Shown: positions 8,702-17,328, numbered from the stretch's first letter. The stretch is 64,000 bases of DNA from UBA2040 sp002384725 (GCA_963926475.1 CAWUXE010000002.1:264405-328404); one strand, 5' to 3'. Notes: generated from the letters alone by a model not told the origin. A program made the numbers and translations.

Positions 8702-9259
8702 ATGAAAAACGAAATCCAATCCAGAAGCCAAGGAAAGTGTGAATTGTGCGGTTCTGAAGCCAAACATATATTTATAGTTCCTCCAAAACCAGGAAATTCA
8801 GCAGATGAATGTATTCAGATTTGCGAAGATTGCAATGGACAGCTCACTGAGGAAGTTGAAATTAATCCCAACCATTGGCGCTGCTTAAATGACAGTATGT
8901 GGAGTGAAGTGGATGCTGTAAAGGTTGTCGCTTATCGCATATTGACGAAATTGAAGGCTGAGGGTTGGCCAAATGATTTGCTCGAAATGATTTACCTTGA
9001 GGAGGATACTTTGAAATGGGCAAAAGAAGGATCAACAGATACGGATCAGCCCAAACACATCGATTGTAACGGAGTTGAAATCTTTGGAGGAGATAGTGTG
9101 GTGCTTATAAAAGACCTGAAGGTAAAAGGTGGAAATTTTACAGCGAAAAGAGGAACAGCCGTTCGAAATGTCCGATTGGTGCATGACAATCCAGAGCAAA
9201 TCGAGGGTAAAGTTGAAGGACAAACCGTAGTTATTCTCACCCAATATGTGAAAAAATGA
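8702..9259 (+). CDS. PhnA/YjdM-domain zinc-ribbon protein
   Basis: 185 residues. The N-terminus carries a zinc ribbon (CELCG at about 14-18 and CEDC about 26 residues later). The C-terminal third (DCNGVEIFGGDSVVLIKDL through VILTQYVKK) is the PhnA / YjdM small beta domain with its conserved DSVxLIKDLKVKG. Despite the name, YjdM proteins are not shown to act on phosphonates and their biochemical role is unknown. The stop overlaps the first readable codons of a decayed TolC-like gene. Confidence 0.9.
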   Translation: MKNEIQSRSQGKCELCGSEAKHIFIVPPKPGNSADECIQICEDCNGQLTEEVEINPNHWRCLNDSMWSEVDAVKVVAYRILTKLKAEGWPNDLLEMIYLEEDTLKWAKEGSTDTDQPKHIDCNGVEIFGGDSVVLIKDLKVKGGNFTAKRGTAVRNVRLVHDNPEQIEGKVEGQTVVILTQYVKK

Positions 9260-9437
9260 ATTAATAGTATTCAGACAAGGTGAACAAACACTTTTCGACA
9301 ATGGTGAAAGCTCATTGTTTCTAGTTAACTATCGTGAGTCGAGCTATATTGATGCTCAGGTTAAATTGATTGATGCCTTGGCAGAGAATGTGAAATCAAA
9401 GTTGAATCTTGAGTTTGCTCTGGGGATATTGAAATAA
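9258..9437 (+). pseudogene. Remnant of a TolC-family outer membrane efflux protein (C-terminal tail only)
   Basis: Reading frame 9258-9437 gives about 59 residues including EQTLFDNGESSLFLVNYRES, then AQVKLIDALAENVKSKLNL and LEFALGIL before TAA. GESSLFLVN-RE followed by a helical LI(D/E)A stretch is a signature of the C-terminal half of TolC/OEP efflux proteins, which form trans-envelope channels for RND and ABC exporters. Some 350 or more upstream residues are missing, there is no plausible start codon, and the frame begins inside the PhnA-like stop. It is a dead 3' fragment, left perhaps by a deletion that joined the PhnA-like gene to it. Confidence 0.75.
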
Positions 9438-9475
9438 AAAAAAAGCCTCTGAAAAATCAAAAGCTTTTAATTTAT
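9438..9475. terminator. Probable bidirectional terminator
   Basis: AAAAGC ... GCTTTT arms with an inner TGA/TCA pair lie between the TolC-like remnant and the convergent beta-lactamase gene; T runs occur on both strands. The stem is imperfect in the middle. Confidence 0.45.
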
Positions 9476-9485
9476 GAATTAATTT

Positions 9486-10319
9486 CTACCAGAACTTCAA
9501 AATTCGAAGTACCTCATCCGTCAATCTAATTCTTTCATCGCTAAATAATGCTTCAGGAAACCCTTCTTCTCTGATAATCAATGTGGCAAAGTAAATTCTA
9601 TTCTTTGGTTTTTGAATATAGCCAACGAACCAACCCATGTCTTTACCATCAACATAACCCCAACCTGTTTTCGCGTAGCGAATGCCGTAACTCGCTGTAT
9701 CACGCGCCATGATATTCTTCATGCTTTCTCGAGTCGACTCCTTTAAATTGAATTGTTTCGTTATCAATCTTCTTAAGAAATCTACTTGCTGCAAGGGCGA
9801 AATTTTGGACTCTCCTGTTAACCAGAATTCATCCAAATTATCTTTTCCTATGTCCATGCCTGGATACGCCAACGAATCCATATAGCTTTTCATTTGAGTC
9901 AATCCTATTTTTCGCGCTAACTCTTGGTAACAAGGAACACATGATCTTTGAAACGCATCGCGAAGGTCCAAATCCTTGTTCCAACTTTCCAATCGTCTTG
10001 GTGTGCCGTCGTATTTAAAAATAAAATCTTCGGTAATTGTGCCCGTTTCCAAACCAATTATGGTATTTGGAATTTTAAAGGTCGAAGCAGGAGAAAATTC
10101 GTCTTTCGCCACACCGAAATCGCTACTTGTATATTGATTGCTGCTTTCGTCGTAAATTAAAATTTGTCCACCTAAATTTTTAGCCCCGAATAAATCATTT
10201 AAGTCGATACTTTGGAACTTTACTGGCTCTTTTGATCGTGTATATGTGTTGGGAAGTTTTCTACCCTGGGCACAGCCAATCAGTAACACTAGTAAACCAA
10301 CAAGAATTAATAAACGCAT
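9486..10319 (-). CDS. Class D (OXA-type) beta-lactamase, predicted lipoprotein
   Basis: 277 residues from the ATG at 10319; 50 further upstream in-frame residues are not conserved, and this start yields a clean lipoprotein signal (MRLLILVGLLVLLIGC, lipid Cys 16). Class D motifs are S79-T-F-K82 (nucleophile and carbamylated Lys), S126-C-V128, W166 in FWLTGESKISPLQQVDFLRR, and K217-T-G219. The usual YGN element reads YPG (152-154). OXA enzymes hydrolyse penicillins and some carbapenems through a serine acyl-enzyme in the periplasm. Substrate range cannot be read from sequence. The gene is divergent from the VWA gene, with about 70 bases between the starts. Confidence 0.9.
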   Translation of the reverse strand: MRLLILVGLLVLLIGCAQGRKLPNTYTRSKEPVKFQSIDLNDLFGAKNLGGQILIYDESSNQYTSSDFGVAKDEFSPASTFKIPNTIIGLETGTITEDFIFKYDGTPRRLESWNKDLDLRDAFQRSCVPCYQELARKIGLTQMKSYMDSLAYPGMDIGKDNLDEFWLTGESKISPLQQVDFLRRLITKQFNLKESTRESMKNIMARDTASYGIRYAKTGWGYVDGKDMGWFVGYIQKPKNRIYFATLIIREEGFPEALFSDERIRLTDEVLRILKFW

Positions 10320-10386
10320 ATAGTTTTGTTTTGCTGACCAAGTTAGCATTTGAACCGAATTAAAACTTGCTTGTACTGAAGAAAAA

Positions 10387-11532
10387 ATGAACATGAGAAA
10401 GTTAATCGCCCTTTTATTTATTGCAGGAATATCGATTCCTTCAGCATTTTCACAACCGGAAACGAACAATCAACCACCCACCAATGAACGAAAGATTCAG
10501 ATGGCCATCCTTTTCGATGCTTCGGGAAGTATGAATGGTTTATTGTCGCAAGCGAAAGCAAGAATGTGGAGCATCGTCAATGAGTTAACTGCTTTGCGAT
10601 ACGAAGATGTCGTACCAACAGTCGAAATCGCCTTGTATTCTTACGGATATGATGGTCATCCCGGAAGTGAATATTTCACCAAACAATTGGTGCCATTAAC
10701 AACTGACTTGGACCTCATTTCAGAAAAACTATTCTCCATAACCACAAATGGTGGTTCGGAATATTGCGGTGGAGTTATTGAAAAATCATTGGATGATTTA
10801 GCTTGGTCAACAGAAAAATTGGACTTAAAAATGATCTATATCGCTGGAAACGAACCCTTCAACCAAGGACCAATCGACTACAAGACAGTGTGTAAATCAG
10901 CTTGCGAACGTGAAATCTTCATCAACACCATTCATTGCGGTCCGTATGAAGTTGGCGTAAAACATTTTTGGTTCGATGGTGCACAAATTGGCTGTGGCGA
11001 CTATTTCCACATCGATGCGGACAAGAGCATTCAGCACATCACAACACCTTATGACTCACTTATAAATGTGTATAACGATTCACTGAATACGACATACATC
11101 GAATATGGAAGTGATGGAAAAATGCTGAAAGAACGTCAAGCCAAACAAGACGTCAATGCACAAATTATGAGTCCAAGTAGCAAGGCGGAGAGATCCATTG
11201 CAAAATCGAAAGCCAATTACACCAACACTTCTTGGGATATTGTGGATGCTGAAAAAGATGAAGATTTTAAAATTGAAGATATCAAAGAAGAACAACTTCC
11301 AGAAATTCTAAAAGGCAAAACAACCGAAGAAAAGAAGAAAATCATCGGTGAGAAATCAGCTGAGCGAGATGAATATCAGAAGAAAATTGCGCAATTGGGC
11401 AAAGATCGTCTACTATTCATTGAGGAGGAAAAAACAAAACTAGGAGATGAAGGCGCCAGCGATTTTGGAACATCTGTTTCAGAAAGCATAGAGAAGAAGT
11501 CGACGAAAATTGGCTATAAAAAACAGAAATAG
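10387..11532 (+). CDS. Secreted von Willebrand factor A-domain protein
   Basis: 381 residues; the ATG at 10393 is an equal choice. A Sec signal (KLIALLFIAGISIPSAFSQ) is followed by a VWA domain with the MIDAS motif DASGS (44-48), so it should bind a divalent cation and perhaps a protein partner in the periplasm or outside the cell. There are several Cys in the second half of the domain (GGSEYCGG, TVCKSACERE, HCGPYE, GCGDYF), which could form disulfides. The last 130 residues are charged and probably helical (EEKKKIIGEKSAERDEYQKKI). I recognise no more specific family. It shares a divergent promoter gap with the class D beta-lactamase. Confidence 0.85.
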   Translation: MNMRKLIALLFIAGISIPSAFSQPETNNQPPTNERKIQMAILFDASGSMNGLLSQAKARMWSIVNELTALRYEDVVPTVEIALYSYGYDGHPGSEYFTKQLVPLTTDLDLISEKLFSITTNGGSEYCGGVIEKSLDDLAWSTEKLDLKMIYIAGNEPFNQGPIDYKTVCKSACEREIFINTIHCGPYEVGVKHFWFDGAQIGCGDYFHIDADKSIQHITTPYDSLINVYNDSLNTTYIEYGSDGKMLKERQAKQDVNAQIMSPSSKAERSIAKSKANYTNTSWDIVDAEKDEDFKIEDIKEEQLPEILKGKTTEEKKKIIGEKSAERDEYQKKIAQLGKDRLLFIEEEKTKLGDEGASDFGTSVSESIEKKSTKIGYKKQK

Positions 11533-11587
11533 TAATTTCATATCATGTCTACAGATGTGATTTCTTTCAAAAGTAAAATACACCACA

Positions 11588-11622
11588 AAAAGGACCTCAA
11601 CATACACTATGTTGAGGTCTCT
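11588..11622 (+). terminator. Strong hairpin terminator after the VWA gene
   Basis: A perfect 12-base inverted repeat, GACCTCAACATA / TATGTTGAGGTC, with a three-base loop (11593-11619), preceded by an A run and followed by TCTCTT. The downstream T run is short. Confidence 0.75.
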
Positions 11623-11625
11623 TAA

Positions 11626-11918
11626 TCTATACTTGACAATTTAGGAGAATTTAAAAAAGGAAAATTCAGTCAACGCGTTTGGATACAAATAAATGATAAA
11701 GCGAAACACCGTTGGCAAGCCGGAATCGTTGCACTAGGCGGTGGCGACGGATATATCACAGTCTCCGCAGTTCGCATGAAAAAATTCGGAATTCATTTTG
11801 GTGAAGAAGTGTTGGTTCATCTGGAAAAAGAGTAGACAGAGCCATCATGCTTTTGAACAACTTGAAGAGAATTCCGCCAGGAAAGGAAGATTTCAAAGAA
11901 CTCTTATGGAAAGATTAA
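11626..11918 (+). pseudogene. Internally deleted YdeI/OmdA-like gene remnant
   Basis: Frame 11626-11834 encodes LDNLGEFKKGKFSQRVWI, HRWQAGIVALGGGDGY and FGIHFGEEVLVHLEKE, then TAG. Directly afterwards, in another frame (about 11834-11918), comes DRAIMLLNNLKRIPPGKEDF and KELLWKD, then TAA. These look like the front and back parts of one YdeI/OmpD-associated (DUF1905/OmdA-like) protein, from which about 50-60 middle residues are missing. No start codon precedes the first part. Family assignment is from memory of the motif pattern; the two-frame structure is seen directly. Confidence 0.6.
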
Positions 11919-11952
11919 CGGCACAAAAACGAATAATCACTTTCCTTATCCT

Positions 11953-11960
11953 TATCTTTG
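11953..11960 (+). promoter_or_regulatory. -7 promoter box of the cysteine desulfurase gene
   Basis: TATCTTTG matches TAnnTTTG exactly and lies 16 bases before the ATG at 11977, giving a very short leader. No clear TTG -33 element is present at the usual distance. Confidence 0.5.
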
Positions 11961-11976
11961 CCCAAAATTTATTCGA

Positions 11977-13116
11977 ATGCAAGTTTATCTCGATAATGCG
12001 GCAACGACACCTGTTGCTCCCAAAGTAGTTGAAGCAATGATTCCAATTCTCAAAGAAGGTTTTGGAAACCCTTCGTCTTCTCACTTTTTTGGTCGACAAG
12101 TAAAGGCACATATCGAAACGGCCCGAAGATCCATTGCAAAACATATCAATTGTTCACCATCTGAAATTATTTTCACCTCTGGAGGAACAGAAGCTGACAA
12201 CATGGCGATTACTGAAGCTGTGAACTCCTTAGGCGTTAAAAGAATCGTCACCTCGACAATAGAACATCACGCAGTTGGTCACACGGCGGCAAATATTTGC
12301 GACAAAAAGGATATCGAGTTAGTGTATGTAAAAATCGATGAAAAGGGTCAAGTCGATTTGACTGATTTGAAAACCATTTTATCAGACGGCAAAAAGACTT
12401 TGGTGAGTTTAATGCACGCCAACAACGAGATTGCAACTTTACTACCTATTGAAGAAGTATCGAAGGTTTGCAGAGAAAATGGAGCTTTTTTCCATTCAGA
12501 CACGGTTCAAACGATGGGCCACTACCCGTTCGATTTACAAAAACTAGATATCGATTTCATTACTTGCGCGGCACATAAATTTCATGGCCCGAAAGGAGTT
12601 GGATTTTTGTATATCAATAAAAATGTTCGCATCCATTCCATGATTCACGGCGGTGCACAAGAACGTGGATTGCGCGGTGGCACAGAGAATACATCAGGAA
12701 TTGTTGGATTGTCGAAAGCTTTTGATTTGGCGTATGAAGACGTTGCCGAACACCAGAAATATGTGCAAGGCTTGAAGAACCATATGATTTCGGAATTGCG
12801 AAAAAACATCGAAGGCGTTGAGTTTCACGGCGAAATTGATTCAAATAAAAGCTTGTACACAGTTCTTAATGTTTGTTTACCTAAAACAGAAAAATCCGGT
12901 TTGTTATTATTTACACTCGATTTGAAAGGAATTGCTTGTAGCGGCGGAAGTGCTTGTTCGTCTGGAGCTGTTCTTGGCTCACACGTTCTTGCAGGAATCA
13001 ATGCTCCATCTGATAAACCCAATGCACGATTCTCTTTTTCTCGCTATACGACGAAAGAGGAAATTAATTTTACAATTGGTGTTTTGAAAGAGATATACGC
13101 TGGAGTTTTAATTTAG
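11977..13116 (+). CDS. Cysteine desulfurase (class V aminotransferase, NifS/IscS type)
   Basis: 379 residues, cytoplasmic. The N-terminus YLDNAATTP, SGGTEADN (about 69-76) and the PLP lysine K201 in AAHKFHGPKG define the NifS/IscS group. The catalytic Cys is C327 in GSACSSG. The enzyme removes sulfur from L-cysteine as a persulfide for Fe-S clusters or tRNA thiolation. The short gap between YLDNAATTP and the catalytic loop fits the group I enzymes. No isc or suf partner genes are nearby, so it is probably a stand-alone copy. Confidence 0.93.
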   Translation: MQVYLDNAATTPVAPKVVEAMIPILKEGFGNPSSSHFFGRQVKAHIETARRSIAKHINCSPSEIIFTSGGTEADNMAITEAVNSLGVKRIVTSTIEHHAVGHTAANICDKKDIELVYVKIDEKGQVDLTDLKTILSDGKKTLVSLMHANNEIATLLPIEEVSKVCRENGAFFHSDTVQTMGHYPFDLQKLDIDFITCAAHKFHGPKGVGFLYINKNVRIHSMIHGGAQERGLRGGTENTSGIVGLSKAFDLAYEDVAEHQKYVQGLKNHMISELRKNIEGVEFHGEIDSNKSLYTVLNVCLPKTEKSGLLLFTLDLKGIACSGGSACSSGAVLGSHVLAGINAPSDKPNARFSFSRYTTKEEINFTIGVLKEIYAGVLI

Positions 13117-13243
13117 AGCGCAAATTCGTCCCTTATCCATATAAATCGTCATAGGTGTCAATCGAAATATTAAACGGTCTTTTGTCAATTGCAATATTTT
13201 ATAATCGCCGTTGTCCCTAATACTTATTTAATGAAACAGTAAT

Positions 13244-15655
13244 TTAAAACGTATATCTCAAAGTAGCAACAAAATTCCTTCCTGGAGCCGAGATATTCGA
13301 GGCGAAGACTCTATAATTCTGGTCCAAGATATTCTCACACGCCATCTGCATTCCCAAAAGCGGATGAAATTGATAATTTACACGCACATTGAAGGTATAC
13401 CAAGCAGGCATTCCGTCTGCGGTGGCATTAGCAATATTGTCTTCCCCAATAATGTTGTAATCTTCCAGTTTCTTTTGACCCGAATAATTCACAAAAAGTT
13501 CGGATCTCATTTTTTTCGCAACATATGTCAATCCTACTCTTCCAAAAAACGGAGCGATGTGGTCTAATGGATAATCTGTGGTGTCTGTATTGATTCTCCC
13601 CAAGGTGTAATTGAAAGAAGCGAAACAGCTCAAATCTTTTACTATTTCTCCTCGAATAGCTCCTTCAAAACCTTTAACATAGGCGCTTTGAGAATTTATT
13701 GATGTCCGCACTTGACTCATCGTTCCATTAAATAAAATAGAATCTTGACTTCCGAAAGTAGAGTTTTGCACATTAATTACATTGTTCAATAAAGTGTAAT
13801 ACCCAAGTGCAGAAACCGTGATCTTATCTTTCAGTACTTTTGATACCCCAACTTCTCCGTTGTAAGAATACTCTGCCTTTAAATCAGGATTCGGAACGAT
13901 TACTGTGCCTGGAATTGACTCAAACACCTTGGCCAAATCGTCCACATTTGGTGCTCTAAATCCCGTTGAAGCGTTTGCCGTAATTCGCCAATCTTTTCCC
14001 GGATTATATACTAATCCAATACTACCAGTAGCATTTGCATTTTGTTGAACGATCTCTGAGAAAGGAAAAGGGAAGAATGTTTTATCGTCGAACGTAGCAT
14101 TCAGCTGGATATATGAAAAACGTAATCCGCTTCTTAATATAAACTTTTCCTTTTTCTTGCCTAGTTCTGCTGTTAGGGTTCCGTATGCAGCTGCACCATT
14201 CATTTCCGAGCCGCCATCTGGGTAACGAGTATCGATGTTCGAACCTTGACCAGTAGCTATATTCAGTCGATTTGCGGTAGATTGAACTTGATTGGTATAC
14301 GCTTCAATACCGTAACTCATCTCACGATTTTTCTTCCGCTTGTCGAAATCGGCGTTGAAAGAAAGGATATCTAAATTCTCTATTTGTGAATCGCGGTTGT
14401 TGTTTTTAAACAGTCGTGTAATCCGACTTTCTTCAATTTGTTGGTAACCAATTACCATGCGCGCATTGTCGTAAATTTTCGATTTCTTCTCCAATTCCAA
14501 CATATACGACAAAAACAACCTACGCTGTGGTCCGTAATACCATTCTGCAAATTTCGGATTTGCTCCTGACTCCTGCGTTAACCTGTCATAACGGGGAATA
14601 TCATTCGTTGTACTATATTGAAAATTAAGCACCTGACGGACATTCTCCGAACTTTGCCACAAGAATTTCTGCAACAAATCAAGTTGTTCATAGGCAGAAC
14701 CTACCTGAAGATTTTGATCCGAATTCTGAATCATCGTGTCTACGCCATCAATTCTATCTTGATACCAAGGTCGTTTTCCAAAATCTGAATATTTACTTGA
14801 GCGATTCTTCCCTTGTTTCAAATCATTGAATTCAGAAACAGTAAAACTCGTTAAAGATCCAAATCGACGGCTCGCAACACTCATGTCACCGTGAACCGCG
14901 TAACCATTTGCTGCAGAAAAGTACCTTCCGTAAGCACTTGCTTTTACCAGAGCTTCATCTGAATTGGAAAGAGAAGGTTTCTTCGTGATAAAATGCATAA
15001 CACCACCTAGAGCATCCGAACCGTAAACAGCCGAACTTGGTCCGAAGGCAACCTCTACTCTATCCATAATCGAATTATCCACTGTCATTACGTTTTGTAA
15101 ATGTCCGCCTCGATAAATTGCATTGTTCATGCGCACGCCATCCAAAACAATAAGAACTCTATTCGTTTCAAATCCACGAATTATCGGTGAACCGCCACCT
15201 TGTTGACTTTTTTGCACCAAAATATTTCCAGTCTGGGCAAGAATATCTGCCGTTGATGTCTGATTCATTACTTCCAAGTCATTGGAACGAATAACTTGAA
15301 TTTTCTGAACGACATCTCCTTTTTTCTCTTCGAAACGGTTGGCAGAAATCACCACATCATCGTATTCACTTATTTTTTCAGATAAGGAAATAAGAAACTG
15401 ACCTTTCAACTCACTGGCCTCCATTTTTATCGTGTTATAATACCCATGACGGAACACAAACGTCCCCGTCCGTTTTAAACTGGTAAGTTTAGCATATCCT
15501 TTTGCATCGCTCCGGATGGTTAAGGCAGGCTCCTCTTCATTATAAATTTGAACATTTTCAACTCCCTGTAAAGTCGTTTTATTAATCAATTTTATGGTTT
15601 GTGCTTGGAGGGTAAATAGAGTTAAAAAACACAAGATGGCAAACGTAATTTTCAT
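13244..15655 (-). CDS. TonB-dependent outer membrane receptor
   Basis: 803 residues. A signal peptide (MKITFAILCFLTLFTLQAQ) is followed by a carboxypeptidase-like beta-sandwich domain (about 20-100), then the plug (DVVQKIQVIRSNDLEVMNQ, PIIRGFETNRVLIVLDGVRM, GPSSAVYGSDALGGVMHF) and a beta barrel ending in an aromatic residue (VATLRYTF). Such receptors import siderophores, haem, vitamins or oligosaccharides using TonB energy. The order GFETNRVLIVLDGVRMNNA followed by a barrel with NPDLKAEYSYNGEVG is closest to haem/siderophore-type receptors, but the ligand is not certain. No SusD partner is adjacent, which argues against a glycan system. Confidence 0.92.
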   Translation of the reverse strand: MKITFAILCFLTLFTLQAQTIKLINKTTLQGVENVQIYNEEEPALTIRSDAKGYAKLTSLKRTGTFVFRHGYYNTIKMEASELKGQFLISLSEKISEYDDVVISANRFEEKKGDVVQKIQVIRSNDLEVMNQTSTADILAQTGNILVQKSQQGGGSPIIRGFETNRVLIVLDGVRMNNAIYRGGHLQNVMTVDNSIMDRVEVAFGPSSAVYGSDALGGVMHFITKKPSLSNSDEALVKASAYGRYFSAANGYAVHGDMSVASRRFGSLTSFTVSEFNDLKQGKNRSSKYSDFGKRPWYQDRIDGVDTMIQNSDQNLQVGSAYEQLDLLQKFLWQSSENVRQVLNFQYSTTNDIPRYDRLTQESGANPKFAEWYYGPQRRLFLSYMLELEKKSKIYDNARMVIGYQQIEESRITRLFKNNNRDSQIENLDILSFNADFDKRKKNREMSYGIEAYTNQVQSTANRLNIATGQGSNIDTRYPDGGSEMNGAAAYGTLTAELGKKKEKFILRSGLRFSYIQLNATFDDKTFFPFPFSEIVQQNANATGSIGLVYNPGKDWRITANASTGFRAPNVDDLAKVFESIPGTVIVPNPDLKAEYSYNGEVGVSKVLKDKITVSALGYYTLLNNVINVQNSTFGSQDSILFNGTMSQVRTSINSQSAYVKGFEGAIRGEIVKDLSCFASFNYTLGRINTDTTDYPLDHIAPFFGRVGLTYVAKKMRSELFVNYSGQKKLEDYNIIGEDNIANATADGMPAWYTFNVRVNYQFHPLLGMQMACENILDQNYRVFASNISAPGRNFVATLRYTF

Positions 15656-15812
15656 GCAATTAGTTTTCGTTCATTGAATCAATAATCGAGCCAAATTTTA
15701 ACTATTTGATAACATTTGCTTTACAGCGATATTACGATTTAAAGCCTCGTTAATAAAGATAATTGATTAATTAATATTATCTTTTCGAACTTGCACAGAA
15801 GAGAAAAACAGA

Positions 15813-16442
15813 ATGACAAAGAACACCTATTTAAAAACACAAAAAACTGCTCGTTTGACCTGGGTGAAAGGTTCTGATGTTCAAGCGAAAAAACTGCTTA
15901 TTGTTCTTCATGGATACGGTCAACTCTCTACTTTCTTTTCGCGGAAGTTTTCTGAGATGCAAACAAATGGACATGATATTGTTATACCCGAAGGCTTGCA
16001 TCGGTTTTATTTAGCTGGCAGCGCAGGCCGCGTTGGTGCGTCCTGGATGACAAAAGAAGAGCGAGAAGCAGATATTGCGGATAACCACGCGTATTTATCT
16101 GAAATTCTTAAAATATACTGCTCTGAATACGAAGAATTTTCAATACTTGGATTTTCACAAGGCGGGGCGACTGCAGCGCGATTTCATTGTGAAAACCCTG
16201 CACTATTTAAATCATTAATTCTATGGGCCTCGATTTTTCCACCCGATGTTGAAAGTCCTGAAACAAGTTTAAAAGGAAGAAATAATTACTTCGTACTTGG
16301 AACACAAGATGAATATTTCTCAACAGAGAAACAAAAAGAAGTACTAAATTTGCACAAAGAATTGGAAATGAATGTGATTTCTTTTGATGGCGGTCACGAT
16401 ATTCAAAAAGATGTTTTGGAGTCTATTTTGATTAACATTTAG
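15813..16442 (+). CDS. Alpha/beta hydrolase, phospholipase/carboxylesterase type
   Basis: 209 residues, no signal peptide. The triad is S115 in GFSQGG, D166 in GTQDEYF and H195 in FDGGHDI; the oxyanion loop is LHGYGQ (32-37). This is the small carboxylesterase / acyl-protein thioesterase branch (Pfam Abhydrolase_2). It should cleave carboxylic esters or thioesters in the cytoplasm. The physiological substrate is unknown. It lies upstream of lolA, 51 bases apart, but lolA probably has its own promoter. Confidence 0.85.
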   Translation: MTKNTYLKTQKTARLTWVKGSDVQAKKLLIVLHGYGQLSTFFSRKFSEMQTNGHDIVIPEGLHRFYLAGSAGRVGASWMTKEEREADIADNHAYLSEILKIYCSEYEEFSILGFSQGGATAARFHCENPALFKSLILWASIFPPDVESPETSLKGRNNYFVLGTQDEYFSTEKQKEVLNLHKELEMNVISFDGGHDIQKDVLESILINI

Positions 16443-16452
16443 ATAACAAGTT

Positions 16453-16469
16453 TTGGCACAGTTTGTGAC
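16453..16469 (+). promoter_or_regulatory. Candidate sigma-54-like promoter of lolA (weak)
   Basis: TTGGCACAGTTTGTGAC carries the GG element and TGGCAC box of RpoN promoters, but the second element reads GTGA rather than TTGC. It lies about 25 bases upstream of the lolA start. No RpoN gene is in the window. Confidence 0.25.
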
Positions 16470-16493
16470 ATACATTATAAAAAACATAAACAA

Positions 16494-17129
16494 ATGAAAT
16501 ATTTAATCTTACTTATCGGTTTCGTTTCCTTTACCTCTTATGGTCAAGATTATGAGGCACAAGGTGTTATAGATAAGCTTTCGGCTAACCTAAAAGTACA
16601 AACCTCATTTTACGTTGAATTCAGCGCGAATATTAAAAACAATGTTTCAGGAACAAATGAGTCCGAAACTGGAAAAGGCTGGGTAAAAGGAGACAAGTTT
16701 TATGCTTCTTACGGTGAAAACACGATCATTTCTAATGGGTTGAAAACGTGGACAGTTGTAAAAGAAGAAAAAACAGTTTACGAGACGGATGCGAGTGACG
16801 ATGATGAAGAATCAATGAATCCAAAGAAATTGATGACCGTTTGGGAAGAAGGATTTAAAAACAAATACGTCACATCTGAAAAATTGAATGGCGTACAAGT
16901 ACATAAAATCTACCTTCATCCGAAAGATCCGAGTAAAGCTGAATACCACACTATCGTTTTGTACATTTCAACTGAAGGGTACGAGCTAAAAAGAGCTATT
17001 ATGAAATCGAAAGATGGAACCGTTATGACCTATACCTTAACAAAATACGATGCTAATCCTTCAATAGATGATTCGAAATTCGTTTATGACGCGAAAAAAT
17101 ATCCGGGTTATACGTTGATTAAGGATTAA
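16494..17129 (+). CDS. lolA: LolA-like outer membrane lipoprotein carrier protein
   Basis: 211 residues with a Sec signal (MKYLILLIGFVSFTSYGQ). The mature part shows the LolA fold pattern: ANLKVQTSFYVEFSANIKN, GKGWVKGDKFYAS, a VKEEKTVYE strand, and late LKRAIMKSKDGTVMTYTLT and DDSKFVYDAKKYPGY. LolA chaperones lipoproteins across the periplasm from the LolCDE complex to the outer membrane. Bacteroidota LolA proteins diverge strongly, so assignment is by pattern. A terminator follows directly. Confidence 0.85.
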   Translation: MKYLILLIGFVSFTSYGQDYEAQGVIDKLSANLKVQTSFYVEFSANIKNNVSGTNESETGKGWVKGDKFYASYGENTIISNGLKTWTVVKEEKTVYETDASDDDEESMNPKKLMTVWEEGFKNKYVTSEKLNGVQVHKIYLHPKDPSKAEYHTIVLYISTEGYELKRAIMKSKDGTVMTYTLTKYDANPSIDDSKFVYDAKKYPGYTLIKD

Positions 17130-17145
17130 TCTAAAAACACTTTAT

Positions 17146-17181
17146 TTAAAAGCCTTCTTATTGATTTAGGAAGGCCTTTTT
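17146..17181 (+). terminator. Terminator after lolA
   Basis: AAAAGCCTTC / GAAGGCCTTTTT hairpin, 17 bases after the stop, followed by TTTTT. Confidence 0.85.
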
Positions 17182-17204
17182 ATGCTTAAATAAGTTTCGA
17201 AATC

Positions 17205-17310
17205 ACACCTCCCTCTGCCGATCCTCATGGAGGGAAGAAAAATTATCAAAAATCTTAAATGCACATTAGAGTTGCATCCCTCCTTGATGAGGGACCGAAG
17301 GGTTTGTGCT
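17205..17310. repeat. Imperfect inverted-repeat intergenic element (REP-like)
   Basis: The left half (about 17210-17234, CCCTC...CCTCATGGAGGG) and right half (about 17278-17302, CCCTCCTTGATGAGGG...GAAGGG) are imperfect reverse complements of each other and each has internal CCCTC/GAGGG pairing. This is the layout of REP-type palindromic elements. There is no ORF. Confidence 0.45.
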
Positions 17311-17328
17311 ATTAGCATTTAAAAAAAA

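Noticed and set aside
8702..9259. Phosphonate metabolism locus from the PhnA name
   Set aside because: No phn lyase, hydrolase or transporter genes are nearby, and YjdM-type proteins are not shown to act on phosphonates.
10320..10469. 50-residue N-terminal extension of the class D beta-lactamase
   Set aside because: It would bury the lipoprotein signal and overlaps the VWA gene start.
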